Of a stretch of DNA of 64,000 bases, positions 10,797 through 22,596 are shown one piece after another. The stretch covers positions 16,825,001-16,889,000 of the forward strand of contig OX335652.1 of assembly GCA_946894095.1 (NCBI GenBank), read 5' to 3'. The translations under genes and the position numbers were made by a program. The DNA comes from Incurvaria masculella (Eukaryota; Arthropoda; Insecta; Lepidoptera; Incurvariidae). How positions within the stretch are numbered: position 1 is the first letter of the stretch; the number at the start of each line of letters is the position of its first letter. Under the pieces are notes generated by a model. That model was not told where the DNA came from, ran no database searches, and saw only the letters and a program-made list of their open reading frames with translations.

Positions 10797-11234
10797 AAGG
10801 CACTCTTTTTCCGCCGTGACTGTTGATGGAAATCGTTATCGGGCCATGTTGACAGCCTTTTTCGCAAAAAATATACGCAATTGACTTAAAATGAGAAGTG
10901 ATTTCAACACGATGGCGCCATCTGTCGCACCGCACGTGAAACAATGAATTTGTTACGAACCAAGGTCATGTCATCTTTCGTTTTGAAAGCCAAAATCGCC
11001 GACCAAGACTTTGCGATTTAACTTGTTTGGACTATTTTCTCTGTGGTTTTCTTAAGTACGGTCTATGCGAACCACGCTGAGACAATTGAGCAGCTTACAG
11101 AAGAAATTGCATGTCAAACTCGTCACATCCAGCAGCCCTTACTGCAAAATGTAATGAAAATGTTCGTCAAAAGAGTGCATACCTGCCAACAGATCAACGG
11201 TGGCCTATTAACCGAAATTTGGTTTGATATTTAA
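10797..11234 (+). pseudogene. Tc1/mariner-type transposase, 3' part, decayed
   Basis: Three frames carry successive pieces of one protein. First comes TVDGNRYRAMLTAFF (about 10822-10866). Next is FQHDGAICRTAREIMNLL (about 10892-10950), which matches the FQQDGAxxHTA catalytic-Asp motif of insect mariner-like transposases. The C-terminus starting YANHAETIEQL ends EIWFDI at the stop (11232-11234). The usual WPPRSPDLTPLDFFLWG segment between them is degraded by stops and substitutions. Frameshifts and stops make it non-functional. The N-terminal DNA-binding half is not found upstream. Confidence 0.75.
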
Positions 11235-11322
11235 ATGTCATTACTATATCCCCGTATATTCTACGTATATTGTGCTACGTATAAATACCAAAATATACCT
11301 TTACAAAATATTCAATTAAACA

Positions 11323-11696
11323 TTAAGGATGTTCCGACCCATACAATGTTTTTTTTTACACAGAACGCAAAAAGTATTGCACTTTAAGGCACGAATTCGT
11401 CAAAAATATTAAATATAGGTAGCCATAGTTGTTGCAGCGAAAACATATTCACAATTTCAGGTTTAATGGTTTCGTAATAATTGCCGATTAGAAGTTTTAC
11501 ACCGTTAGATGGCGCTGTTAAATAAAAATCGTATTTAAATAAATTTTAAGAAAACCAATAATCTTGAAATTGTGAAATTGTTTTCGCTGCAAGTTATATG
11601 ACTATATTGAACTTTTATTGTTAATTCGTGGCTTAAAGTGCAATACTTTTTGCGTTATGTGTGCAAACAACTTTATATGGGTCGGAACAGCCTTAA
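11323..11696. mobile_element. TTAA-flanked MITE, family A, copy 2
   Basis: 374 bp with TTAA at 11323-11326 and 11693-11696, and terminal repeats GGATGTTCCGACCCATA / TATGGGTCGGAACAGCC. Nearly collinear with 416..784 (short indels only). Confidence 0.9.
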
Positions 11697-11818
11697 GATC
11701 CATACGCAAAACTAAGGTTGTTGAAAGGAGATATCCAAACAGAGTTGGACCTTGTAAAAGGACCTGGGCTACCTTTGGTGGAGAAAATTAAACTCAAAGG
11801 GGGTGAAAAGAGGAGAAG

Positions 11819-11912
11819 TAAATTTGTATGGGAACTCATATAACATATAATGTTAGGTTCCGCTTGACATCAGTCCGAAACGACATTTACCCGAGCGGAG
11901 CCTTGACTGGTA
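11819..11912 (-). repeat. fragment of the ggtacccggcttcgctcgggt repeat
   Basis: The minus strand reads AGGCTCCGCTCGGGTAAATG then TCGTTTCGGACTGATGTC, matching the start of the repeat at 33505..33735. No coding sequence. Confidence 0.6.
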
Positions 11913-11978
11913 CTATATGTTTTTAAGTTTTTAAAATTCAAGTTCTTCATTCTTATTTCTTTATTATTTGTATCGCAC

Positions 11979-12215
11979 TGTAGCGACCTAGCGCCCTCTA
12001 CTGAGAGCTGCTAGTTTCACATGCCACAAATCAACAAACAGATGCATAGAAGCTAATTAACATGGCGCTAGATGGCGCTACCCGATAGACATTAAGTCTA
12101 TATCGCACTAACGAAGTTTCCCAGCAAGTTATAACATCATTCAAATCATGACTGGAGGAGAGCAGCTGCGCAGCCGTGGGTCTCAAGACCTGACCCACCT
12201 TTTCATCTCTCCACA
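11979..12215 (+). mobile_element. solo LTR of a miniature LTR retrotransposon
   Basis: Begins TGTAGCGACC and ends CTCCACA, flanked by a 4-bp duplication GCAC (11975-11978 and 12216-12219). It is highly similar to the two LTRs at 22275..22519 and 22992..23234. No internal region follows, so it is a solo LTR left by recombination. The TG...CA ends and 4-bp duplication fit a Ty3/gypsy-like integrase. Confidence 0.9.
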
Positions 12216-12918
12216 GCACTATATCAAAAATCATTTTATTTTACTGTGACCTATGTTTCTAAATAGGTACATATTAAAATGTTCTACTAACTGAAAACGA
12301 TTTTCCTTACATCTTTCCAAAGTTATAAAATATGCCTTTTCTAAAAACGCAATTTTAACGTTAACCGAGGATACTTAACTACTTACTTACTATGTAATTA
12401 TAGTTTGAGTGCGAAAGTGATTTTACCTATTCGAATGTGAAATTTAAAGGCTATTTCACGTAATCGTAATTCAAGCTTTTCATTTTTCCAGCCCTTAACA
12501 AAGAGAGCATAGCAAATGAATTATGTGTGACCGCAATTAATTTGAAGTGATAAGTGGGACCATAAAAACTTGAATTATCTCTTGGTCAGAACTCTCGAAT
12601 TAGGTTTTACATTATCTCTAGTGGGGAGAGAAAATTATCTTTCTAGTTTCAGTTTAAGATTTAGTTCGAGTTTATTTATTTTTTTATTACATTATTTTTT
12701 TATTATTTTTTATTATTATTATTATTTATTAAATTATTATTTTAAAATATCATTTTTTATTATTTTATTATATTTTTTATATATTTTCCTTCAAGAAGAA
12801 CTGTCAAGAAACTTTGCTGGGTTTGTAATTTGTTTATGTAATACATATATCACCATATAAACAATATTATAATAGTACAAAAAAAACACAACTATACGTT
12901 CTTCATAACAGGTATGCT
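12216..12918. repeat. AT-rich stretch with T/A low-complexity tract
   Basis: About 12665-12790 is almost pure T and A with TTATTATT runs, giving a spurious hydrophobic open frame. Nothing else recognised. Confidence 0.7.
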
Positions 12919-13281
12919 CCAGAGTGGTCAGTCTGAGTTCTCATCTAAATTGGCGTTTACGGCAAACCGATCGACTGGCGTTTTCCGTAAAAACGTCAAA
13001 CTCCATACACATTTTTGGTAGATATTCTGTGGTTTTACTTGTTCAAGCTGTCAAAGTCAAACTCGGACTTCCGATTTGTTAAAAACGCGGAGTCGACGTA
13101 GACGGCAACGTCGACGTATTTACGGCAACGTTGAGTAAGCTGTCAAATCAAACTCGGACTCGCAAATGTTAGTTCCATTAACGCCCACTGCGCGCGCTCT
13201 TCAATTTTTTCCATACATTTGTAAACGCCAGTCCATCGGTTTGGCGTAAACGCCGATTGAGGTGACAACTGGGACTACAGG
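12919..13281. mobile_element. inverted-repeat MITE, family C, copy 1
   Basis: The ends are imperfect inverted repeats sharing GGCGTTTACG, CAAACCGAT and GACTGGCGTTT. The interior has GTCAAAGTCAAACTCGGACT and AACGCCCACTGCGCGCGCTC. Another copy, split by a second MITE, is at 60966..61946 in the P450 intron, and a fragment is at 18310..18459. Confidence 0.75.
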
Positions 13282-13335
13282 TACTGGATCTGCAATTCCT
13301 TCATATAGCATTCAGCCTGCGTCTCGGTTGCAAAA

Positions 13336-13845
13336 CTAATATAAGACATGCATGTGTTTGTGGCAAAACTGGTGATCAATTTAGACACCATGAACTCAGC
13401 TGTAAGAAAAATGCAGGTAGGATCCCAGCCATCACATACTCAACGATATTATCAAAAGATCTTTGCGGGCTTCCCTTCGACTACGGAACCCTGTGGTATT
13501 TTTCGAGACGATGGAAAACGACCAGACTTGACGACAAACGGCTTGACGATGGTACCATGGTGAATAGGCAAGTCGTTGGTGTGGGATGCTACATGTGTGG
13601 ACGCTTTGTGTGGCAGCCATGTCTTGGCAAGCTCGAAGTGCGCAGACGCAGCCGCAGAGAAGGCAAAAACACAACAAATATGCAATAATCACATATCATC
13701 ACATTTCTGGCATTTGCAGCAAAGACGATGGGGCCATGGTCCGAGGAAGCACAAGATCTGGCCAAAGATCTCGGAATGGCCATGCGCGCAGCTTCAGGCC
13801 AAATCAGATCGTTAGAGAACCTGATGTTAGAGGTCTTTAATAAAG
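13336..13845 (+). pseudogene. LINE-associated protein relic with nuclease-like domain
   Basis: Pieces of one protein lie in successive frames: [17 protein letters not shown] (zinc-finger-like, Cys/His spacing), [14 protein letters not shown], then SLVWDATCVDALCGSHVLA, AAEKAK, and TMGPWSEEAQDLAKDLG near the end. The order C-x-CG...C, DGKRPD, VWD...D, ETxGPW is the pattern of a PD-(D/E)xK-like domain protein that accompanies reverse transcriptase in many animal retroelements (family memory, not checked by search). Several frameshifts and stops make it dead. An (ACAT)n tail follows, and a SINE begins 50 bp downstream. Confidence 0.6.
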
Positions 13846-13895
13846 AAAAAACAACTAAATACATACATACATACATATATAGGTAAACACATTTT

Positions 13896-14303
13896 GAGCG
13901 GCTCGTAGCCTAGTGGCGCGGGGACTGGCCTAGCGTACCAGAGGCCTGGGTTCAATACCGACATGCACCACTGTCTTTCTCTTTCCGAGTGAGATAAGTG
14001 CATTTCGTCACGAATGCGAGCTGCTCCATGGTTCGGAATCCATGTAAAACTGTAGGTCCCCTTCCCCTACTAGGTGGTAGGGTTTAAGCCCGCCCGGGTT
14101 GGTACCATCGCATTGGATGAAAAGATGGTCGAAGCGGCAATGAAAAATTGTCCGTGTTTTCCATCCAGCACAATGTAGCCGTGCTCATAAAGGGAAGGTC
14201 CTGGCATGGCACCAAATTCCTTCGGGAATGTGGTGTATTGGGCTAATATCATAACGGTAGTTGTGTGGTATTAGCCATCGAATTCCGGTGGCATAAAAAA
14301 AAA
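13896..14303 (+). mobile_element. tRNA-derived SINE, full length
   Basis: Same structure as 9732..10140, with A box TAGCCTAGTGG, B box GGGTTCAATACC, shared body and A-rich tail. It lies just 3' of the (ACAT)n tail of the LINE relic. Confidence 0.9.
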
Positions 14304-14778
14304 CACATAAAACGTTTGTCGCTTAACATTACTTGCTTTACAGAATGTCTTCCTCATAAGTGACAATATTTCCCGGTAAATTTATATAGCGTACGTATTT
14401 TTTCTCAAAATCAACCTGTCGGATTCCCGGCCAGAAAAAATAATTGTTGGAAATCTTTGAATGTTACGATGCCGATTGTTATACTCTGTATGAATGCTAG
14501 GCCAGAAACGCCTTTTTATATTTTCTGGAGTATAAATTTCCGGGTTGCTACCCTTTGCAAAAACGGAAACCGATTTGGGAAATATACCATTTTGGGCAGT
14601 CGACACTTTTCCAGTTTCTGAGCGTGCTTCAACGCAGGGAAACCCAATTGAAACGGGTGGGTACAGTGTTGGTCAAAAGAGCTTTTTTAGCAAAAATATA
14701 GTTGTGACAAAATTAGAACGAAAATGTTCAGAAAATAAAATAAATCTGAGAAACGAAGTGATGCCAGGATAATGAAAC
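14304..14778. other. non-coding sequence, nothing recognised
   Basis: Short opposing open frames (14382-14606 minus, 14545-14772 plus) show no motif and overlap each other. Confidence 0.4.
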
Positions 14779-14794
14779 AAGTACATGCAGTGTT

Positions 14795-14999
14795 TGAAAA
14801 ATTTTACGGCTTTTCACGCGGCAGGAAGAGACATTTTCCGACGTTTCGAGCCAATCATTCAGCCCGTTGTCAAGGAGGCATCCGCCGCAGCAGACGACCG
14901 ATTGGCTCGAAACGTCGGAGATTGTCTCTTCCTGTCGCGTGAAAAGCCATAACATTTTTCAAACATGTCTAACGACCGCAGTAATCTCAAAAGTATAAT
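14795..14999. mobile_element. Penelope-like inverted end fragment, with 16-bp target duplication
   Basis: Flanked by the direct repeat AAGTACATGCAGTGTT (14779-14794 and 15000-15015). Inside, arms about 14791-14856 and 14901-14966 are inverted copies containing CTCGAAACGTCGGA and CTTCACGCGGCAGGAAGAG-like sequence. Relatives are at 32480..32640 and 34088..34212. The GAAACGTCGG string resembles the 3' core of Penelope-type hammerhead ribozymes, but the CUGANGA half is altered (CTGAATGA) and no stem II forms. The long target duplication argues for target-primed reverse transcription rather than a DNA transposon. Confidence 0.55.
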
Positions 15000-15015
15000 A
15001 AGTACATGCAGTGTT

Positions 15016-17369
15016 GTTTTTTTTTTTCGAAACACACAATCTTTAATTCTTATTTTTATTTAAAGACTGTTATTTTACCAAAGACGACAAAGGACCGACA
15101 GTACATATAGCCTGGAGTCAAAATACAAATATATGTTGAAAGTATTTGAACCGTCGTATTAACAAATGTTAGATATGTAGAACCCATAATAGAAGATCGT
15201 CTATGAAGCAAAAAAGCATGATGTGATCGTAGAGCAACTTACCAATCTTTGTACCACTTTCGAAGCGAATATGTACCTAATGTGTACCTACCCGTTAACA
15301 CTTCACTCATGTTATTAGTACGATGTGTGTTCAGATTTTCTCAGTAGTTAATTTAAGAAATGAGTACAGAAAAAGATCAAGATTGATATTCACAGTCACG
15401 CTGATAAATTATTTTTCGAGAAGAATAAATTGCCATTCACGAAAACAGAAAACAAAAAGTAATCCTGAGAGAAATAATCCAGTCACACTTTGATTTTTGT
15501 CCTTTCTGCAAATGTGATTTGATTTCGCATTTTTTTCTGCGAATTCATTTCTAATTCCATTTGGGATCCGATTTTTATTCGTCTGAAGGGAAATTTAATT
15601 ATGAATGATGGATTGGACAATCGAAAATATGATTTTTATTAATAATTAAGTTCAGCTCGCGATATCAATATCAGTTAACTATGAGCGTACATTCAATTAG
15701 CAAAATTGTTCTGAAAACTGAAGCATGTAAAGATGTAAAAATGTACCAAATATATCTATTATATATACACTAGCTGCTGTAATATAAGAAAATATATTTC
15801 AAATCATACAATCATACTTATCCGTTGTTGCGGATAGGGGGACATACCAAGGAACGTACTTTACGATGAGTTTTTCCCGATATTTTACCCAACCGCTAAC
15901 CCGACATATAATTTAGCGCGAGTAGCTTATGAGGTAGCTATAAGATGGCTTGCGAGAAAGGTAAAAACTTCATCTAAATCAGAAGAGTGGTTCTCTAGTT
16001 ATAAGGGAACAGACATAAAAACCGCAGACGCTGGATTTTATAAGCAGTAGAGACTACGATAGAAAAGGATAGGGTTCTTTCCTCAGCAGGCGTTTCATTA
16101 GAGATTAAAATTACATCGAAAAATCAATCCCTCTAAAATGTTTATTGATTACATAAAAATAAAAAAAATGTGCCATGGTGGTATCTAAACATATGGGATT
16201 TCATAGATATTCACCCCAATATTATTACATGAAAATATTCGCATTTCTTCTTCTTTAAAACAATACAGTTAAATAACATACTTAATTAGTTAGAAAAATA
16301 CTTAATTATATGCTTTGACATTCATAGACAATCTGCAGTCGTACTTTGCATATTACCAGTTAGTAGTCGCACTATTTTATTCTATGGAATAAAACTCAAT
16401 TTACATGTCAGACGACGATGGCCGATTACAATACTCCAATTCCTCTAGTCCATATAGGCGTATGCAGAATATAATAACCAATTACAAGTTATTATAATAC
16501 AATTTAATAATGTTTTACTCCTTTCTCTGCTTTGAATATTAACAATACCAGAATCGTTTGCTACATATGTAATATTTCACATTGCCACGTAAATATTTTG
16601 TTTCTTTTGTTATTTGTTTTCCGTTGTAAACTGTTCCACTAAAAGATTGGCAGTAGCATTTAGTTCTAATTGTTCTAGTAACTCATTTAGTAGAAAGAAA
16701 AAGTCTACAAACCAGTGAACTTTCATTGCGGGTTCTTATTTACTGAGTTGATCGTAGCCGCGGATTTTTCCATTTTTTGACGTAACTAAGTGATTTTTGA
16801 ATACCAAAAGCTTTATTAAATTAAATTAATAGATTATTGAGGTTTTCTATCGTTTTCTATGCGAAGAAAATAAGCTAGACGTGCGAGGTTTTGTTTTGAA
16901 TAGGAGATGTTTGTGCAGGCTGAACAAGTTTTCTTTCTCTGTTTATTTTATAGCTCTCCTAACAACCAACCGTTGGGTTATAAACAAAGGGAGACGATAT
17001 TACCAATGAACACCGAAGAACATCCAGGTGGGGACTATAGCCCGGTATTGTATTGTATTGTTTATTCATCATCCATAGACAGTACACTGCACTCGGATTT
17101 GTCATATTTTAACATTGGCCAGTTCAGCAAAATTAAAACACAGCTTTCTGTGGGCCAATTCTTGGAATATCGGGCAAAAGAATAAGGATCAGGAAATATC
17201 CTCAATTTCAAAGCATAACTTTGCAAGAATATTGAAATCTTCATCAATCAACAAGAGGCTTGAAATTAGGAAATTATCACCTCAATGGTGTTCATTATGT
17301 TAGATATCATTAAACCAAGCTTCACAATATTTATCTGTATTTTTTAATTGCCCAACTTCTTTGATCTGA
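15016..17369. other. AT-rich sequence; one retroposon-like fragment
   Basis: From about 15772 (CACTAGCTGCTGTAATATAAG) to 16060 there is sequence like the 5' part of the cactagctgcccg retroposon group. The remainder has no recognised gene. Open frames at 16907-17303 overlap in several frames and lack motifs. Confidence 0.4.
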
Positions 17370-17722
17370 ATCATGGAGATATGCTTTTGAATACCAAACC
17401 TACCGTCATTATGTTAACCCAACACACCTCATTTCGTAATGAATTAAATAGGTGACATTCCAGGACTTTTCCTTTTATAGCATAACACCTTTTAACATTG
17501 ATGCTTCGACCATCTCCCGCGCGGACTACCACCTACATAGTAGGGGAAGGGAATTTACAGTTTCACGTGGATTTCGAACCGTGAAACAGCTCTCATTCGT
17601 GACAAAATGCACTTATCCAATTTAAAAAGAGAAATAAAGTGGTGTATGAACGTGGCAGGGATCTAACCCGTTACCTCTGACACGGAAGGTAAGCTCCGAG
17701 CCCCTGATCTACGAGCCGCTCT
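17370..17722 (-). mobile_element. tRNA-derived SINE, diverged
   Basis: Minus strand: AGCGGCTCGTAGATCAGGGG, a recognisable B box region (GGTTAGATCCCTG), then the body with CCCCTTCCC-type box and the terminal GGTATT...tail at 17370. More diverged than 9732..10140, so older. Confidence 0.7.
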
Positions 17723-18240
17723 GTGTAGTAAACATTATTCACAGTTTCACTTTGATGATTGCAACTGGCTAATCTGCTGCAACTGTGAACAGCCCCAGCT
17801 CGTAATCGCACCCCTCGCGCACGTGCCAGACAACTTTATCTAGGTCTGTGAGTCAAGTGGGCTCACATGTCAGTGCACGCAACCGGAAAACATTCGCGAT
17901 GCAGCTGTCTGTATCGTTAGGTTTTCTTAGCAATTAGCAAGTTATCTTTTGTTTGGACTACGTTCTTATCGAATTAGCGAGAAATACGTTTCATATTTGC
18001 TAGATGTTTTATTTATTTTTTAATTAATTAACATTGTGATGAATATTTCATAACAAAACAATCATACATTTATTTGTAAGCACATCGTTCATTTAACTTC
18101 TTAATTTTTTATCTTTCAAAATTTTACGTCAAATCCAATAAAAACATATCCTTATGTTATTTGATAACCGCACTGTTTGGTCATGTGACTCTAAAGAATT
18201 ATATGATTATATTAATATAAAATATTAAGCAGTCGTAGTT
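17723..18240. other. AT-rich sequence, nothing recognised
   Basis: No gene or recognised repeat; only low-complexity A/T. Confidence 0.4.
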
Positions 18241-18309
18241 CGTGGTTCGGAATGCACGTAAAACTGTAGGTCCCCTTCCCCTACTAGGCGGCAGGATTAA
18301 ACCCGCCGG
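18241..18309 (+). mobile_element. SINE body fragment
   Basis: CGTGGTTCGGAATGCACGTA through CCCCTACTAGGCGGCAGG: about 70 bp of the shared SINE body, cut off on both sides. Confidence 0.7.
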
Positions 18310-18459
18310 ATACAGCTTACTCATCGTCGGCGTAAATACGTCGACGTTGCCGTTTACGCCGACTCCGCGTTTTCATTCAAATCGGAAGTCCGAGTTTGAC
18401 TTTGACAGCTTGAAGAAGAAAAACCACAGAATAAGTAGTACATCTGTATGGGGTTTGAC
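18310..18459 (-). mobile_element. MITE family C fragment
   Basis: Contains CGTAAATACGTCGACGTTGC and AAATCGGAAGTCCGAGTTTG, the complement of interior sequence of 12919..13281. It is truncated at the join with the SINE fragment. Confidence 0.65.
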
Positions 18460-18903
18460 GGTTCCCGAAACTTAATCTGTGGTGAGTCTCGCGGATTGAC
18501 GTGGGCGGCGGCACCGTCTGCGCGCGCATGCTAGGTCTATGGGCGGCACCATAGAAATAGGATGTACGGCACCCACAAGAGGCGAGAGGAGCGTAAAACC
18601 GTCCGTCCGTCAGTCACAGGGCTCTGTCTCGTGTATTAGGTAGACAGTTAAAATTTTCACAGAGCGCGTATTTATATTCGCGCTGCAACAAAAATAATTA
18701 AAATCATGTAATCAAATTGAAGAGGCCCCATACAAGAAGCGTCTATCTTGCCGTCGTTCTCTTAAATCGTATACAATGGCACGGAACCCTTGGCGTGCGA
18801 GTCCGACTCGCACTTGGCCGGTTTTTCGCTCTTCTTGCGCTCTCGTGGGTCCCGCCGCCCACGTCAAACCGAGAGACTCACCACAAATTAGGTTTCGGGA
18901 ACC
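18460..18903. mobile_element. inverted-repeat element containing an accggccaag/(GACG) unit
   Basis: Arms 18460-18515 and 18846-18903 are inverted copies with GGTTCCCGAAACCTAAT and GTGGTGAGTCTC. Between them is a minus-strand copy of the repeat seen at 37771..38068, with CCGTCCGTCCGTCAGTCACA and GCGAGTCCGACTCGCACTTG. It encodes no protein. Confidence 0.65.
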
Positions 18904-19110
18904 CTAAAATAACATTATGCATTAGCATATTATTCTCTCCTGACGTCACCGTTGTTTGGCAAGGCTGCTGCTCGTTTGAGATTTAGTTAACATAACTACA
19001 TTCCGTTAGTTAAGAGGATAATGAGGTGATCGGGTTCCGATTAATGGCTCGTTCCTGTTTCTTCGGTCAAATGAAGAAAGATTTTCTGAAATTTTGGAGA
19101 TTCAATAATA
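18904..19110. other. flank of the large palindrome
   Basis: No recognised feature; the sequence left of 19111 is not repeated to the right of 26731, which helps define the palindrome boundary. Confidence 0.5.
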
Positions 19111-19835
19111 GACCAAGCTCCCATTGCATAAAATCTTACCTCACTCGATTTCTCTACAGACGTGTATTGCAGTGAAATAAAACACTTGGAAACATCGGTT
19201 CATAACAGGTTGCCATTCCGTAACCTGGTAAAACCATGTTTTTTTTCGGGTTTAAAACCTCTATTTTGACCCAAAATTATCTCATAAGATTTCACATAGA
19301 AAAGTATATGCAGTGAAAGATATGCCTTAGGAGATGAGAACCCGCATAGGTTGCCTCCCCCCACCCTGGAAGGTTCCATGGTCAGCCAAGTTTAATGAGG
19401 CCAAAAAATGGGGTCATTTACCTCATTTGATTTCTCGATGAAATTTGTGCAGAACGATAGCTCGAAATGTGCCATTGATAAAAATATAAGGTTGCCTGTC
19501 ATCAGCCTGGTAAAACCCTGTTGTCAGCCGCCTCAAAGGAAACGAAGAAAAATCTTCGGTTTGAGAAAATCTCATGTAGTCGCTAAATTCCGGGGGGCAA
19601 TCAGTCCCAATCATGGTATCAAGATAAAATCCATACCCTGACATTCCTGCGCCTCGTTTATTTTGGCAAAAAAGGGTACAGGGGTCGACTATAAACTTAT
19701 TAGTTTTTTGTATTCAATAATGAAAAAAATCATGTTATCGTTTAGAATAGGCGTAAAATAAGTACCACCAACCATGACATAAGTCGAAACCTATACCCAC
19801 TGACATTTGCACACATTATATGTTTTGAAATAATG

Positions 19836-20012
19836 GTTATGGTGCTGTCTCTACAACAAACACAAAAACAACAATCGTTGTTATTAATATTTTGTCTGCC
19901 TTCAGAACCAATACGGTAAAAATAACTAAATAAGTAAATAAATAAATAAATAAGAAAATAAATAAGATATAGTTGAAGATCAATATACCTACATACGAAT
20001 AGAAAAATAGTT
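19836..20012 (-). mobile_element. 177-bp insert with 9-bp target duplication, left arm only
   Basis: GAAATAATG occurs at 19827-19835 and 20013-20021, directly flanking the insert. The matching site in the right arm (CATTATTTC near 26005) is single and uninterrupted, so it is an empty site. Inside are AAATAAATAAATAAATAAG and AACAACAATCGTTGTTATTA. A related stretch is at 3828..3929. Probably a short retroposon. Confidence 0.8.
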
Positions 20013-22274
20013 GAAATAATGAGGGTAAAATAGTCAAATGTTGTCTTTCCATTCGCACAGATGTATGATGCCGTTTAGATTCGTGCCCTATGTAATGACA
20101 TTTTTGAGCTTCATGTTTATTGAAACAATAGAGTAAGTGAGTAAACTGTGTCAATTGGTGGTTATCCTCCTGCCTGTTTGCATGTATAGGTATAAAGAAA
20201 AATATACGCTGCCGCGGAGATGCATCAAGGTATGACGAGTGCCAGTCGTGATTTTAAGTCAAATGAATAGCACTGATGTAGTGACAGCCATACATATATT
20301 TTTTACATTACATTGATTTACTTGACTAGTCTGGTTGTTTGATTTTAAATAAAAATTCATAATGCCGCTCAGTTTCTAAGTATTAGCAGTGCTATTCATG
20401 ATATAACGTAAAAACATACAATCTGAAATATAATATTCCACAGTTAGTAAGTGACCTTAGTCCGTGGTCCTTAGAAAAGTTAATGTAAATGTGGATTAGA
20501 GAAGCAACGTTTGCTAGGGGTTTTCAATTCAGGTGACCAGCCAGTTGAGCCAGTTGATCCAGCCAACCAGAACCAGTGCGGTTTATGTTTTTGTTGTTAT
20601 TTTTTTTATTTATTAAAGCAATTTTATTTCTTTCTTTCTTTATCACGCCATTAAAAGATAAATCTATTCGTCATCAGTTGAATCTAGACTACCATCTGAT
20701 TAAGTTTTTCTTACTATAATATCTTTAATACTAAAATTAATGGTTCACCTGCTATCATATGTCGTACACAATCATAAAATTCCTATGGACCATTCAGCGA
20801 GGTGAAAACGGCTCACGTTCTATTTAACTATATTAAATCCCTTGGTTTTTTCTTTGTCTTTTAAGGCAGATGTGTAGTCATAACCAGTGTAAACCTGCTG
20901 AGCTGCATAATACATTTCCTAGCTAGCGAGCTTACTCTATGCAGTTATAAGCCAAATGGCGATGGTCACTGTAAATCCATATTTCCGAACAATTCGAGAG
21001 TAGGTGTAAATTCCCAAGTATAAATATCAAAATTTCTTTAATTAAATTTCTCCACATCCAAACTCATCCACAAACCACTGGTTAAGCTAAACATACTAGA
21101 CTAGATGCTCGATTTCCAAGCCAAACTCGAGGATGCTTAGCGCCATGCTATGAGGATGCCGACATCGACAAGGCATATACGAGCTTCGTATCCTCACTAA
21201 CGGACACTGCAGAAAAGCACTTCAGCAAAAGTCGACATGCAGACCGCAGTAAGTTATCAGCAAAGACGTTGACACTCCTGGAAACACGACGAAATATGAA
21301 ACCTGGACATCCGCAGTAGTGTCTCGTGCACAAAAACCTCAACAAGACCATCAGCAAGTCCATTCGCCGTGATATTCGCCGAGAGAATATGAAGTTGGTT
21401 GGTGGTTGAGCACATTACAGAAGAAAATTGAGGCAGTTAAGTGTTTGCCTGTTCCTTCTCTACCGGCGTAAACAAATTTCAAAATTGAGGGAGCGGATGG
21501 GGCTGTCACTGCAAGAAATTCTGATATACTTCAGGCAATGGAAGAATTTTATGTCGAATTGTACTCCGCAGCAATTCCTACCCGAGCCCAATCAAACCAG
21601 TCGAATCTGATAGGCTTGCGCCGCCCACTAGACACTACACCGATGATCTGCCGGAGATTAGTGTCTATGAGATAAAGGCTGCTTTGAAAGGACTTAAAAA
21701 ACCCAAGGCTCCGGGTGTTGATAACGACGGAACTGTTAAAGGCTGTCAAAAGACCCATCTTGAAGGAACTGCAAAGACTGTTCAATGCAGTTCTCGAAAA
21801 TGGTGTCGTTCCAGCTGCATGGCAAAATAGTGTCGTCGTGCTGTAGGACGAATAGGGCGAAGTTGAAAAACGATCAACCTATCTCACTTCTATGCCAACT
21901 GTACAAGGTCTTTTCAAGAGTCATCACGAGTCGGCTGACAGAAAGGCTGGATCCGTACCAGCCCCGTGAGCCAGCTGGTTTTAGAATAGGATACGGCACA
22001 ATGGATCATAAATTTACTGTGTGACAAAAGTGCAGAAGTGCGAGGAGTACAACAAGCCGCACTTCCTAGCCTTCGTGGACTACGAGAAGGCGTTCGACTC
22101 AGTTGAAAACTCCCTCCTGAGGTGCAGAATCGCTACATCGAGGTATCGTAAATCTGTATCGGTCCGCGAAGATTACTGTGAGGCTCTATGAAAATATCCA
22201 ATCCATCCTCCTTGGTAAAGGCGTAAGGGGTATGTGATCTCACCCAAGCTCTTCGCCAACGCATTGGAAGATGT

Positions 22275-22519
22275 TGTAGCGACCTAGCGCCCTCTACTGA
22301 GAGCTGGTAGTTTCACATGCCACAAATCAACAAACAAATGCATAGAAGCTAGTTAACATAGCGCTAGATGGCGCTACCCGCTAGACATGAAGTCTATATC
22401 GCACTAACGAAGTTTCCCAACGAGTTAACACATATAAAAACATTCAAATTACGACTAGAGGAGAGCAGCTGCGTAGCCGTGGGTCTCAAGACCTGACCCA
22501 CCTTTTTCATCTCTCTACA
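22275..22519 (+). repeat. 5' LTR
   Basis: TGTAGCGACC to CTCTACA, 245 bp, highly similar to the 3' LTR (22992-23234) and the solo LTR (11979-12215). Low divergence between the pair suggests a fairly recent insertion. Confidence 0.9.
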
Positions 22520-22520
22520 G

Positions 22521-22538
22521 TGGTGACCCCGACGTGAT
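22521..22538 (+). promoter_or_regulatory. primer-binding site
   Basis: TGGTGACCCCGACGTGAT begins one base after the 5' LTR. It starts with TGG, the complement of tRNA 3' CCA, as required for minus-strand priming. The tRNA species was not identified. Confidence 0.75.
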
Positions 22539-22596
22539 TCTACAACAACCACGCCTCCTCTAGTCACAACAAGGTATACTTCAGCAGTCACGACAG

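Noticed and set aside
12570..12860. 96-codon hydrophobic protein
   Set aside because: Produced by a TTATTATT low-complexity run.
19408..19644. Opposed open frames of 73-77 codons, repeated at 26196-26432
   Set aside because: They appear twice because the palindrome duplicates the DNA; both strands are open and neither has motifs.
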